Shown in pieces: positions 1 to 11,473 of a stretch of DNA of 64,000 nucleotides; positions within the stretch are counted from its first letter, which is position 1, and each line of letters starts with the position of its first letter. The DNA is taken from NCBI RefSeq assembly GCF_016808335.1, contig NC_053143.1:55923339-55987338 (forward strand), written 5' to 3'. Below the pieces are notes generated by a model. That model was not told the origin of the DNA. It searched no databases and saw nothing but the letters and a program-made list of their open reading frames with translations. Source of the DNA: Panicum virgatum (taxonomy: Eukaryota > Streptophyta > Magnoliopsida > Poales > Poaceae). The position numbers and the translations under genes are program-made.

Positions 1-372
1 AGGTAAAAGCAAGAACAACGCTGCCCTAATCACGAGAATCGATCAGGGCAGCATGACGCTTACTTGGATGAAACCCTAAGATTAGGGGTGGCGATGCGCC
101 GAGAGTTGTTGTTTGCGAGACGTGATGACATTCTCCTTTTTTCATGAATAACATAGGGTACATATTTATAGTCCGGAGACTTGGGAAACAATCTAATCCT
201 AGCTTGTCCCAATCGGACTCTATCTCTAATCTTGAACTAAATCTAAAGATACATGGCCCATGTGGCCCAAATGCTCACGCAGGAGCCGATTCGTAAGCCT
301 TCTTTAATCTCTTCATTAAGCCCAACTCACTCGCGGCCCATTAATTAACCCTGTTAATTTATGGTGATAACA
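1..372 (-). repeat. 3' LTR of the Tat element (partial)
   Basis: Bases 1-372 match 12328-12694 nearly base for base and end in ...GATAACA, the complement of the LTR start TGTTATC. A TATA box on the minus strand lies at 163-170. A hairpin with arms at 20-32 and 40-52 is imperfect here (two A-C mismatches). The remainder of this LTR lies left of the window. Confidence 0.92.
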
Positions 373-386
373 CATACCCCCCTGGT
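373..386 (-). other. Polypurine tract of the Tat element
   Basis: Immediately inside the LTR the plus strand reads CATACCCCCCTGG, so the element strand has a G-run directly before the LTR start TGTTATC. This is the position and composition expected for the plus-strand primer of a Gypsy element, and it fixes the element's minus orientation. Confidence 0.75.
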
Positions 387-628
387 TTTGGCAATGATAA
401 TTCCAAAACCACTCCGTCGCTTCATCTTCCCGTTAATGCTCATTAAAACACACGACAACCACCAAGGAAGACGCAACGCCTCTGCAACTGGCTCCTCGTA
501 GAATGTGAAAACTGCCTATCTGTCTTCCATCTTTCATTATTTAATCTCACCCCGAATCGGCTCTTCTTCACGGCAAACTCAACTTCCTCCAAAGCCAAGT
601 AGCACAAAAAACCCCACCTCTAGTAACC

Positions 629-1217
629 ATGGCGATTTCTTCCTCCTCCGGCTCCAACTCCTTCAGAGATTCTTCCTCCTCTTCTCCTTCTTCTTCTTCC
701 CTCTCCGCTTCTTCTATCGACTCCATCACGGAGAGCTGAGAGCCGACTCCTGAGTGGAACCCGACAGCAGCGTACGAGGCGCTGGCTCCTCTGCATTGGG
801 ATGCAGAGGAGTTTGACTTCGGGGTCGTCTCCGAGGAGGACGAGCCCGAGACCGAGACCGAGGGGGAAGACCTCCAGTTCCTATTCCAAGAGGAACTGGA
901 GAGCATCAGCGACGATGCTTTCTCTTGGGATGGAGTCGACTCCTCCTCGGAAGAGGAGATCGACTCCTCCTCCGGCGACGACCTAATGGGAGGGAAACCC
1001 TTCCGATTCCTCGGGTCCTCCGAGGAGAACAACGAGGAAGAGAACAGCGGCGGCGGTGGTCGGAGCAGCGACTTCGGGTCCGAGGGCGGCAGCAAGCAGC
1101 GCCTTCGACGACGACGACAGCTACGACGATGAGGACGACGACAGCGATGACGACGACGATGACGGCAACGACTGCGGAGATGCGCCGGCCCAGAGCCCCA
1201 AACGCCGTAGGTACTAG
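629..1217 (+). pseudogene. Antisense acidic low-complexity ORF of the Tat element (broken)
   Basis: From ATG 629 the plus strand encodes a serine-rich N-terminus (MAISSSSGSNSFRDSSSSS), an in-frame TGA at 737-739, then EPTPEWNPTAAYEALAPLHW and a long Asp/Glu/Ser-rich stretch. After about 1085-1105 the reading continues in another frame through a run of aspartates to SPKRRRY and a stop at 1215-1217, so one single-base frameshift is also present. Without the lesions it would be about 195 residues. Similar acidic ORFs are found in grass retrotransposons; no function is established. It runs opposite to gag-pol, next to the 3' LTR, and precedes the antisense mobile-domain gene. A long minus-strand frame at 568-1095 is its shadow. 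Confidence 0.6.
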
Positions 1218-1397
1218 GTACCTACGAGCAGTAGAAGTAGTACGGTAGGAGTAGGATTGTAAAGCCGAAGGATTAATTCCTTTGTAAAAATCAGCTTTTT
1301 CCTTTCAAAAACCTTTCCTTTTAATGAAGTTAATTTCCTTCAATTGCTGTGTGTTTGATTTATTTTCCAAAAAGCCAATGGCAACGCATCAGGCTTC

Positions 1398-1405
1398 TAT
1401 AAATA
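1398..1405 (+). promoter_or_regulatory. TATA box of the antisense mobile-domain gene
   Basis: TATAAATA lies 204 bases upstream of the ATG at 1602, after the T-rich 3' region of the acidic ORF and before a C/A-rich leader that starts near 1430. Spacing and context suit a plant core promoter driving the spliced gene at 1602-4553 independently of the LTR. This is inferred from sequence only. Confidence 0.5.
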
Positions 1406-1601
1406 TCTAAGAGCCGACGAAATTCAAACTAGAAGCAACCCGCACAAGAGTAGAGTATCACTTCCACCTTGAACCGAACTCGAAACAAACTCTAAAATCC
1501 GAGTGTAATTCGAAAACCCAGCTCTACAAATTCGAGCAAGAACTCGCTAAGCATCCGGAATTTGAATCAGAGCCCAATCCCTAAGTCAACAGATCTGAAC
1601 C

Positions 1602-4553
1602 ATGGCAGATTCTGCAGCTCAGACAATAAATTCTGCAATCGATGATGCGGCAATCTGCGGCCTGAAGGTAATATCCAGCCCAATCCTTTTAACTTTCTTT
1701 AGCTTATTAAGCCTCTGAAACATTAAACTCTGAAACCTGACACTATATGCATACTTCTGAATTCCTGAACTTCAGGTGTCAGACATTCTTCTGCCGCATC
1801 CTTCCAATCCAAAATCTTTCTGTCTTGGCCCACGAACCTATGAAAACCCCATAGATTTGATCTCTTGTGAAGCAAATAGGGTTCCTTTCATGAATCAAAA
1901 CATTGATTTGAATTCCTGGGCCAACTGCCTAAGAGCCTGGCCCAATCCACCTGAAAGCTGGATTACATGGTATAGTAGAATAGCAAAAGCTCACATGCTC
2001 TTGTGGCAAGAATTAAACATAGCTGATGCACTTAGCTTATCACTGTCGCCACTTGACAAAGATGAAAACCTTCTGAAAACCATCGGCTATTTCTGGTCCG
2101 ATGCTCTGAACTGTTCCTCTTCGGTCATGGACCCATGACCCTTACTCTGCTAGATGTCACCATGATTACTGGCCTTGATATTGAATATCCAAATCCTGCT
2201 GCTCACAGAATGACAGAAGTTCCCTTCAAACTTTCATCTAAAGCTAACTGCACAAACTGGAGCACATATATGAATCAGCACATGAAAACAAAAGGCTCAG
2301 TGAGCAAAAAGAAACACATAGCCTTCTTAAATCTTTGGCTAGAGCACTTCATCTTCTGTGGCCCTTCTTTAGCTCCAACTAAGAATTATCTTCCCTTGGC
2401 CTATCATCTGGCCCATGGCAACCGCACTGGCCTAGGTAAACTTTTCCTTGGAGAAACCTACAGATATCTCCATTTGATGACATCTAACTTGCTTAACCAA
2501 AAGAAACAGAGAACTGGAGGCCATTGGTGGTTTATTCAGTTGTGGGCACAACTGTACTTTCAACACCAGATCCCAAACTTCCAAGGCCTGACCAAGAATT
2601 CCTTTCCTGATGAGAGTGGCAAACCAATTAGATGTACTAGTTATGGCCAAGCTTTATTTAGTCTTCCTGGCAGTAAACTGAACCCGACAGATGTAGCAAA
2701 ATGGTTCAGAGTCTTCTATAAAGGTCTAGACAACCCTCTCTTTTTCCCATTCACTGAATCTGAAGTCTTTGAGAACCCAATTGCCTTCAGATTAGATAGC
2801 TTTGCCGATGACAACATCACTCGGCATCTGTATTCTTTAATGATCTGACCTGGCTTCCTTCCTGTTGGTATCAGCACCTCCAATAGAATTATCAAGCCAG
2901 GTTACGAAACTTACCAACCAGTCATAGCAGCTCGGCAATTTAGCCTAGGACAAGTCCCCACTTCCATATTCACCACTTGGTGGAGAGTAGAGCCGAACTG
3001 CCCGATGGTCTCACCAGCTCAAGATGCTACAGCATGTTCGATGATCTCCACATTCCAATACCAGCCGATCTGTCCTTTGATCCTTCATCAATCGATTTTA
3101 GCACATGGTGGGGAATGTGGAAAACACATGTATTCAGGAAAGCTCTAGGTCCTCGACTGCAGTAAATTGACCCTGAATACGTAATCCCCGAAGAAGAGGT
3201 ACTGAATTTATGTATTCATTCTTTCTAAGTCCTCTATTTTTTCTCTTAACTAATCCTGCTCACCCTGTTTGCAGCAACAAGATGGTCCAGAACCTATGAC
3301 CAGCAACGGGGAGCCATTCCACTTTCTTCCAACTGGCCCTGATGTACTCTTTTGCAAGGGATCACCACCAATGAAGAAAGTGATAATGATTATTCAGCCA
3401 GACTTACTTCAGTCGGCTTCCAAACGAAGACAAGCTTCTACAATTTTTGCCCCCTGAGTTCCAACCAAAAAGAGGAAGATGATTACAAAAAGGATCATTA
3501 AGAAAATTGTCCAATCTTCCCCAAGTCCATTAGATACTAACTCCAACCAGGTAATTCATCTTTTCTAAAACTTCTTCCTTATGCACATATATTCTGGTTG
3601 ACCGTAATTTTATTTTCAGGACATGGCTGAAGACATCCCCAATGCAGAAAGCCCAGTACAACATGAGATGACTGCAAATCCTGATGTACTGATAGAGGCA
3701 AGCGAGGGGCAAGCTGACACAATCAATGTTCTTGATGTCGACACAAGCTCTATTAGGACGATCGCTCTTGAACCGCCCAACGCTTCTTCTTCAGAACAGG
3801 TAAAATTACAAGAACCAATTCTGAACCAGCCGATAGCTTCATAAATGCACCTTGCTCTAACTTTAGATATGTCCATAGGGCTTTGACATTTCAGGTTTGC
3901 TTTCCTTTGACCCGGCATCAATGGGTCTGACTGCCCTTGGAGCAAAAGCACCATCTTTGCAGCAATCGGCTAACTTGGCAAATCAGCTTCAACTCATCAA
4001 GGATCTACTATCTGCTCCGATCATTACTCTAGTTGATGATTCCAGCAAGATAAAAGAAATTCTTGAGCAGATAGAATCCCAGCTTCCAGAATCACTTCGA
4101 GTAAAACTTTGGCCAGCCGGCCATCTTCCTTTCTTTCGGGCAGAGGTGAAGGCAGCACAACAGAGAATAGAACTGTGTCATTCTCAAATCCCTCTGAAAG
4201 CCGACATCGCTCAGAAGTGCAAACTACTCAACCAAAAGAAGGCAACTCTGGATGCTAAAGTTGATATCTCCGAGAGCACAAGACGACTCAACCTCTTGGA
4301 AAAGGAACTGATGGAACTTGAAGAAAAGGTCCGCAATACCTAAAGACTAATCCAAGAGGAGAAAGCTTCGATCGCAAACTCCAAGCAGGAAGCCCAAGAA
4401 ATGACTGAACAAATACAAGCAGAGTTTGCAGAGATAAGCACCTTGAGTCGACAGATAATATTAGGCGATGACAAGGACGACGAAGAAATCATTGCAAGAG
4501 CTGACACTGTACGTGTAGAAGCCATCCATGCCATAGAAGGATTCCTGAACTAG
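1602..4553 (+). pseudogene. Spliced antisense plant mobile domain (PMD) gene of the Tat element
   Basis: Exons inferred from GT-AG junctions: 1602-1667, 1776-3198, 3275-3550, 3620-3799, 3895-4553. Exon 1 encodes MADSAAQTINSAIDDAAICG. Exon 2 carries the plant mobile domain (PF10536-like, as in MAIL1/MAIN proteins), with W-rich motifs such as HWWFIQLWAQLYF, LLDVTMITGLDI and TWWGMWKTHVFRKALGP. Exon 3 has a basic PTKKRK stretch, possibly a nuclear signal. Exon 5 is a Leu/Glu/Lys coiled coil (KKATLDAKVD..LLEKELMELEEK). It converges with gag-pol, ending 266 bases before the pol stop. Lesions: a one-base loss near 2115, a TGA at 2846-2848, a frame change near 2975, TAA at 3163-3165, TGA at 3455-3457 and TAA at 4341-4343. 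PMD proteins are linked to transposon-derived silencing factors; the role here is unknown. Confidence 0.8.
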
Positions 4554-4671
4554 TAGAACTATTCAGAAAACATTTGATGTTGCCTGTTAAACCTGAAACT
4601 TGTACTTATTTAAAACACCTTAAGTCGATGGTTACACATCGGCTATCTTGCTTCTCATATGTATTTTTACT

Positions 4672-4781
4672 AGCCAACTCAACGTGTTGGCCTCTCATTC
4701 ATTTTTTTTTACCGGCCAACTCAACGTGTTGGCCTATCTCTTTCTTTCTTTTTTTTTACTGGCCAACTCAACGTGTTGGCC
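4672..4781. repeat. Three copies of a 21-nt hairpin between convergent genes
   Basis: The arms GGCCAAC and GTTGGCC with loop TCAACGT occur at 4714-4734 and 4761-4781, and with a one-base weaker arm at about 4672-4692. Copies are separated by T-rich spacers. They sit in the gap between the end of the antisense gene (4553) and the pol stop (4819), so they would be at the 3' end of both transcripts. Confidence 0.8.
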
Positions 4782-4818
4782 TTTCTCGGTACAGCCAGAT
4801 GGATCTCATCGGCTCTTG

Positions 4819-6144
4819 TTACTCGCTTTCCCACATGCTCGGGAAATACTTCTTGAGGTGTTGGCCATTGACAGCAACAGAAAACTTGACGCCGTCCAAT
4901 TCCTCGAGCATGTATGATTCCCAGGCAAAACCTGATCAATCTTGTACGGCCCGTGCCAAGTTGGAGACCACTTTCCATACTTTTTATCTTTAGTTCCCAA
5001 TGGCAATACTGCCTCCCAAACCAAGTCTCCAACCTGGAAATTCTTTGACTTGACCTTCTTGTTGTACGCCCGAGCAACTTTAGCCTTGTTTTCCTTAATC
5101 CTCTCCAATGACCAAAGTCTTAGCTCTGTCAGGTCCTCCACATTGTCATTCATCAAGGCTGCATATTGTTCAGTTGTCAGATCAGTTCTGGAACTCGACA
5201 CGCCTTGATCCAGCTGTAATTTCCCATGGCAACATAGCGTCTTGGCCGTAGACTAAATGGTACGGCGATGTCTTGGTGGACCCGTGACATGAAATACGAT
5301 ACTGCCCACAAAGCTTCTAACAACACCTCATGCCAGCGCCTAGGATATTCATCAATCTTTCTCTTTATGAGCTTGATGAGGCTCTGGTTGATGCTTCAGC
5401 CTGTCCATTAGCTTGGGCATAGTATGGAGATGATCTGATCAGCTTAATCCCCATGTCATCGGCGACCTTCCTGAATTCCTCTGATATAAAGACCGATCCT
5501 CCATTGGTTGTAATGGTTTGAGGAATCCCAAATCTGTGAATGATGTGCTCTTTGACAAAGCTGATCACATCTCTTGACGATACTGACCTCATGGGCACTG
5601 CCTCTATCCACTTTGTGAAATAATCTGTAGCAGCTAAGACCCACTGGTGACCCTTGCTAGATGATGGGTTGATCTGACCAATCATGTCCATGGCCCAACC
5701 TCTGAATGGCCACGGTTTGATGATAGGATTCATTACTGATGCTGGCACTATCTGAATTTTGCCAAACCTCTGACATGCCTGACATCCCTTGTAATATTTG
5801 AAGCAATCTTCAAGCATAGTGGGCCAGTAATAACCCGATCACCTAATCAGCCACTTCATCTTATGAGCCGATTGATGAGTACCGCAGGTTCCCTCGTGAA
5901 CCTCATGCAAGAGCCGATTTGACTCTGAAGGTCCCAGACATTTAAGCAGTAGTCCTTCCAAGGTTCTGTAAAACATATCATCCCCTATAAGAACATACTT
6001 CATAGCCTTGAGTCTTATCCTCCTGGGTGCCCCCCATGCCGAATCCTTCAAGTAATTGAAGATATCGGCTCTCCAGTCTCCAGGTTCTAGAAAATGAATC
6101 TCTATGTCGACCCCATCGGCCGTTTCCTTGTACCCGGAAGCCAT
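4819..6144 (-). pseudogene. Tat integrase (degenerate)
   Basis: Reading on the minus strand: an N-terminal zinc-binding part (HEVHEGTCGTH ... GCQACQRFGK), a stop near 5840, then the DDE core with AMDMIGQINPSSSKGHQWV, and near the third acidic residue SSPYYAQANGQAEAS. The second catalytic aspartate is replaced: the motif reads TTNGGSVF where the family has TTD. The C-terminal part has YNKKVKSKNFQVGDLVW and GKWSPTWHGPYKI. Frame changes occur near 5370-5200 and after GPYKID; the probable original stop is TAA at 4819-4821. It would insert cDNA into the genome, but this copy should be catalytically dead. Confidence 0.85.
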
Positions 6145-6939
6145 CTATGCCAAATCATTGGCTTCATTGTTCAGAGTCCTGCGTATCCAGTGGAAATTGA
6201 TGTACCTGAATTGTGACATCAACTCACGGCACTGCATCCATATCGGAAAAAGAGCCTCACTCTCACATCTATATTCTTCCGTGAGCATAGAAATCACCTG
6301 CTTCGAATCTCCAAATATTTCCACCGCTTCTGCACCAGCTTCGAGGAGCAGTTCCATCCCTTTGCGAACGGCTTCATATTCCACCAAATTATTGGTGCAT
6401 GGGGCAGTCATCCTGATGGAAAAGGAGTAAGTCACCCCTCGAGGTGACACCAACAGAATTCCCACACCGCACCCATCATCACAAGCCGATCCGTCAAAAA
6501 ACATAGCCCAAGCACGAATAAATAGTGCAGCAATATCAGTGTTGTTCCTGTCTGCAACAAGATCCGCCAATGCCTGTCCTTTGATTGCTTTTGCAGACTG
6601 ATATCGAATATCGAACTCTGACAATGCAAACATCCATTTTCCAAGCTGGCCTTTTAGAACAGGAGCCGACACCATGTGCTTTATGACATCCGATTTGCAT
6701 ATGATAATTGTTTCCGCCGAGAGCAAAATATGACGAAGCTTTATACATGTAAAGAATAAGCAAAGGCAAAGCTTCTCGATTTCAGTATACCTGGTCTCGG
6801 CGTCTAACATGCGCCTGCTGAGGTAGAAAACCACCTTCTCCTGGCCGGCGTGCTTCTGGATTAACACCGCAGCAATGGAAGTGTCACCCACGGATAGATA
6901 CACATAGAACGGCCTATCTTGCTGAGGAGGAACCAACAC
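6145..6939 (-). pseudogene. Tat RNase H region
   Basis: An open frame of 264 codons. Its first part has the linker/RNase H-like remnants seen after RT (KVVFYLSRRMLDAETRYTEI, CLFFTCIKLRHIL), and the second part is a typical RNase H fold with acidic residues in MFFDGSACDDG, NNLVEYEA and IFGDSKQV. The presence of both is the dual arrangement described for Tat-lineage elements. It follows RT and precedes integrase, ending in a stop at the boundary with the integrase N-terminus. It would degrade RNA in the RNA:DNA hybrid. Confidence 0.85.
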
Positions 6940-7185
6940 TGGAGGCTTTGATAAATATTCTTTGATTTCATCAAAAGCTTACTGCTGTTCTGCCCCCAGC
7001 GAAACTCATCATCGGATTTGATCTTCACTAAACCCATGAACGGTTCGATGTGCCCAGACAGATTAGAAATAAATCGTCTGACAAAGTTAATTTTACCGAT
7101 GAGCTTCTGCAACTCTTTCTTCGTAGTAGGTGGCTTCATCGTGTTCACAGCTTCTTGACTCTTCAGGCCAATCTCGATTCCCCGT

Positions 7186-8222
7186 TCATGCACCAGAAAT
7201 CCCAAAAAATTGACCGGCCGATACGCCGAAAGCACATTTCTTTGGGTTCATTTTGAGCCCAAACTTCCGAGTCCGCTCTAGGACCTGAAGCAAATCTTCC
7301 AGGTGTCCCCCAGCCGATGTGGACTTGACCACGACATCATCATTGTAGATCTCTACCAACTTGCCGATGAGATCATGAAAAATGTAATTCATGGCACGTT
7401 GATATGTTGCACCGGCATTTTTCAATCCAAAGGTCATGACCAAGTATTCGAACAACCGGACTGCACCTGGTACTCTGAACGCGGTCTTGTGTACATCCTC
7501 TGGGGCCATAAAAATCTAATTGTAGCCGGCATTACCGTCCATAAAGCTCATCATCTTATGGCCAGCTGTTGTGTTGATCAATATTTCTGCAACAGGCATC
7601 GGATACTCATCTTTTGGCGTTGCTCTGTTGAGGTCTCTGAAATCCACGCAGACTCACCATCGGCCATCTTTCTTTTGTACAGGGAAAATGCTGGAGATCC
7701 ACTCCGCATACCGACATGGCCTGATGAATCCTGCATCCAGCATCTTTTGCACCTCCTTCTTAACCTCATCTAGGACTTCGGCCTTCATCTACCGTGCTGG
7801 TTGCTGAAATGGCCGAAATCCCTTCTTGAGCGGGAGCCGATGCTCGACGATATTTCTATCTAGACCGGGCATCTCGGTATAATCCCATGCAAAACAATCT
7901 CGGTACTCCTTCAATAGTGCTATCATTTGTTCACGCAAGATTGGGTCTAACTTTTTGCTAATAAATGTCGGTCGCGGCTTATCCCTGGGACCGATATCGA
8001 CTTCCTCCAAATCGTCAGCAGACGTAAACCCGTACCCTAACTTGCTGCCGTCTGAAAGATCGATATCAACAGCAAACACAGGGAGATGACAAGAAAAATT
8101 TTTGGCCAACCGCACGGGCTGGCTGTTCCCACATTTCCGTTATTATTCAAAACTGAATGCTCAGCAAAGGCCATCATTTGTACATAATGTAACAATTGTA
8201 ACCCCAAGTACATATTACTCAT
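7186..8222 (-). pseudogene. Tat reverse transcriptase (degenerate)
   Basis: The minus strand encodes DYTEMPGLDRNIVEHRLPLK at the palm entry, then after a stop KRRCKRCWMQD-region homology in another frame, CVDFRDLNRATPKDEYPMP, FGLKNAGATYQRAMNYIFHD and the polymerase box IYNDDVVVKS. The Y-x-D-D box has N in the variable position, where I or V is usual. Further on are LKMNPKKCAFGVSAGQF and the thumb region (6861-7235, KKELQKLIGKINFVRRFI). Stops and frameshifts fall near 7780, 7660, 7510 and 7190. It would copy element RNA into cDNA; this copy cannot give a continuous protein. Confidence 0.87.
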
Positions 8223-8290
8223 CTTTTGGGGCCGGTCGCTGGGACCGGCCTCTCTATTCTTGCTGGATTCCGTAGCTTGCCAGGATGTGT

Positions 8291-9463
8291 CTACTCTGTG
8301 AGGCCAGTGGATAAGACCAGCCTCAGTCCGTTTTTTGTCGCTTCAATCCGATCACAATCTTCCAGCGCGATCCCTGAGATCGGCTCTTGCCCTTCCGCAT
8401 CCCAGGCATTCATGTCTGCAAGCGAAACCTCGCTAGAATCATCTACACAGACAACGTCCACTTCATCGCCGTCCCACTGGACCAAACACTGGTGCATCGT
8501 GGAAGGAACACAACAATTCACGTGAATCCATTCCCTCCCAAGCAGCACTGTGTATGTACTCTTACTGTTGACGATGAAAAATGATGTTGGAACAGTCTTG
8601 CGGCCGACTGTCAACTCCACATTGAGGACACCTTGTGCCTCGGACGGCTGACCGTTGAAATCATTGAGCATCACATTGGTCTTGATAAGATCAGCAGTGG
8701 AACAACCCAACCGGCGCAGCACTGAGTACGACATCAGGTTGACTGCGGTGCCAGTGTCGACCAACATTCTGTTCACAGGTTTGCCATCGAAGAGGCCCTT
8801 GAGATACAATCCCTTCAGGTGCTTGTAGCTTTTCTCCTTGGGCTTTTCGAGGATGATCAGCTGTGGGCCGAGATCCAGCTGCGCGATGGCCAATTCTTCC
8901 GGTTGGGGTGCCCGAAACTCCGACGGGACCACGAACACCATGTTCACATCAGCCGATGGCTTCTCATCGGCTCTTGGCTGCTTGGGGCGCCACTCCCTCC
9001 TTGGAGGATGCCTCTCCTCCCTTCGCGGTCGCCTGACTTGCTCCACGAGATCCGGACGCGCTTTCCTCAGCACGTCGAGGTACTTTGCTTCCGCCTCTTC
9101 GAGATTGCACAGGCGCTGCACTCTGCGCTTCTGTGATCGGCTTAGCCTATCGGGACACCATCGCGGATGATGATACTTGTATTCCTCTTCTGGCTCGAGA
9201 TCATCCCTGGATGGCCGCCTCACACAGTCATCGTGACGTGTTCTGGGCCCTAAGCGCTGGAACACTAATGTCTCGCCTTGCTGGCGTCCCTGGGGCCTGC
9301 ACTCCAAGTAGTCATCTATAGTAGGCAATCGGCTCATGCCGAAATTCCAACAGTACCTGAAGAACAGGCAATGCCAGTGGTCTCGTATAGCCTGACGTCT
9401 CCCCAGCGTCCTCCCTGTGCGGTGCTCGTACTCCTCCTCTTCCGATTCATATCGGCGGCGCAA
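8291..9463 (-). pseudogene. Tat gag C-terminus and aspartic protease
   Basis: A 390-codon open frame. It begins with the zinc-finger-like end of gag (CLFFRYCWNFGMSRLP...YLEC), passes through a long Arg/Glu-rich linker (EEAEAKYLDVLRKARPDL, RRPRREERHPPRR), and ends with a retropepsin domain: LFDGKPVNRMLVDTGTAVNLM holds the catalytic D-T-G, then LGREWIHVNCCVPSTMHQCL. The family usually shows VDGGAAVN, so DTG here is closer to the cellular consensus. This is the longest surviving open piece of the element. It would process the Gag-Pol polyprotein. Confidence 0.85.
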
Positions 9464-9574
9464 CTTGTACTGGTACTGGTATTTTTCCAGAAGCCGATTG
9501 GAAGCTGGGAGCTAGTTGCGGATGTGACACACTTGTTCTTCAGTGACATGTTGCTGCTCTGGCTTGTCTTCATC

Positions 9575-11421
9575 CTAGGGCCGTTTGCCAGAACCGGCCT
9601 CTCTCCACTGCTCGTCACGGCGGTGCATGGGTCCCGCCATGTTGATCTGGAATGCCAAATTCTGGCCCTCGGATCCGAAATCTGATAGCTCCACCACGTT
9701 AGCTTGTGGGAACGGTTGACTGTCCACTTTCATCGTGTGTTGGGCCAAAATTAATCGGCCCTGCTCGATAGCCGATTGGATCTGCCGACGCAGCTCCTCG
9801 CAGTCATTCGTGGCATGGGTGAACGAGTGGTGCCACTTGCAGTACAGCCTTCCCTGCAGCTCTTGTGCCGTTTTTAGCTTGTGACTTTCTGGGATCTTCA
9901 ACTGCTTTTCCTTGAGCAGTAGATCGAATATCTGCTCTGCCTTGGCCACATCAAAGTCAAAGCCCTTCACAAGCCCCTTCTGTTTGACCCATTTGCACGG
10001 GACGGGGTTTGCCCCCCGGGTCCACTCTGCTACAGCCACTTCTTGTTCCTCGCCAGAATCATCGGAATCACCAGCTTGGGCCATATTAACATGGCGCTTG
10101 AACTTTTCTTGGTACAGATCAGGGTGGTAGTGTTCATATGCCGTAAGCTTCTGCACCATCTGTGCTAGAGAGGTGAATTCCAACTAAAAAGCCAGATCCT
10201 TGATCGGCTTAGCGAGTCCCAGAACTGCCAAATCAACCGCTTCCTTTTCTGTTATGCGTGACGTGTAGCATCGGTTCTTGACCTCTCGGAAGCACTGTAC
10301 GTACTCTGAAACACTTTCACCTCTCTTCTGCCTGACTTGGGCGAGGTCGACAATCCCGGCTTCAGCAGCCTATGAATGATACTGAGTGTGAAACTGATCT
10401 TCCAGGTGCCTCCAAGTCCGAATCGAATCTGGAGGCAGTGATGTGTACCACCCAAAAGCTGAACTTGTGAGAGACTGGGAAAGAAACGGACCCTCAGAGG
10501 ATCCGATACTGAGATCATCCCAAGCTGCGTCAGGTATCAGCTCACATGTTCAATGGAGCTGGCCCCTTCTGATCCGCTGAATTTGGTGAACTTCGGAAGC
10601 CGATACTTGGGTGGCAATGAGATCAAATCGTAGTCACTTGGATACGGCTTGGAATAGCCGATCACCTTTCTCTTGGGTAGGATGCCAAACTGGTCCCTTA
10701 GTATTGCACTGACCTGCTCCACACTAAGAACTCCTGGGGCCAAGGGCTCAGCACTCGGCCCGGTAGCGTACTTTGCCAGCCATGCCTGTTTCTCTGCGTC
10801 TGCTCCTGAGGCTCCTATACCCACCAGCTACCCCGTGTGTGTTGCGCTGATGTTGTCAGGTATGTACACGCATGTGTAGCCATGCGAGATCTCCTTAGGC
10901 GGCTCGTTCAGGAACTGGCCCTCTCCAGGATCACCGCCGATCTTGTACACAACGTAGATCGGCGAGCTTTGCTGTCCTGCTACCGCGAGCGAGTAGGACA
11001 CCGGTGGCCTAGATTGCAATGCAGCTTCCCCCCTATGACTCCCCAGAATTGGTCCCGATGGGGAGTACTGGTTCTTGATCACCTCTTGGACAACGCGATG
11101 TGCCATGCGCTCAAGCTCGTTCAACAGGCTTTCTGAGTGCCAATGGAGCATATGAGCCACCATATAGTTCATCTCCTGGCGTAGGGCCCTGGTTCGCTCC
11201 TCTGACGGCATGGACAGATCAACATTGTCAAGAGCACCCTCTGGTGAGAACCCCTTCCACCTGATGCCATGGTTGCGGGTCCTCTCAAAAGAGCCGATGA
11301 GATCGGCTTCGAACTGAGCTTTGACCTCATCGTATTTCTGCTTGTGTTCTAGAGTCAGCTCTTCATATGTGACAGGTTTGGTGACCAGCGGAACCGGCAC
11401 TTGGTCCTGAGATCCTGTCAT
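9575..11421 (-). pseudogene. Tat gag (degenerate)
   Basis: The likely start is the ATG complementary to 11419-11421 (MTGSQDQVPVPL), 30 codons or less after the primer-binding segment. The following frame has LEHKQKYDEVKAQFEADL and MLHWHSESLLNELERMAHR. Stops occur near 10828, 10537, 10375 and 10185. Recognisable capsid-like blocks are LPPKYRLPKFTKFSGSE, RTWRHLEDQFHTQYHS and RGESVSEYVQCFREVKNRCY, then CKWHHSFTHATNDCEELRRQ. Gag packages the RNA in cytoplasmic particles. At least four lesions make it non-functional. Confidence 0.82.
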
Positions 11422-11450
11422 CTCTGCGGCAGGCGTTGTTGTCGATGAAG

Positions 11451-11470
11451 GTCCCACTGGGCGTGCTAGA
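11451..11470 (-). other. Primer-binding-like site of the Tat element
   Basis: On the element strand, a few bases after the LTR end, the sequence reads TCTAGCACGCCCAGTGGGAC. This corresponds to the segment after the LTR in related grass elements, where TGG is usual at the start; here it is TAG, a mutated first triplet. The cognate tRNA was not identified. Confidence 0.55.
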
Positions 11471-11473
11471 ATG

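Noticed and set aside
568..1095. 175-codon minus-strand frame
   Set aside because: It is the mirror of the acidic/serine-rich plus-strand ORF; codon pattern and low complexity come from that gene.
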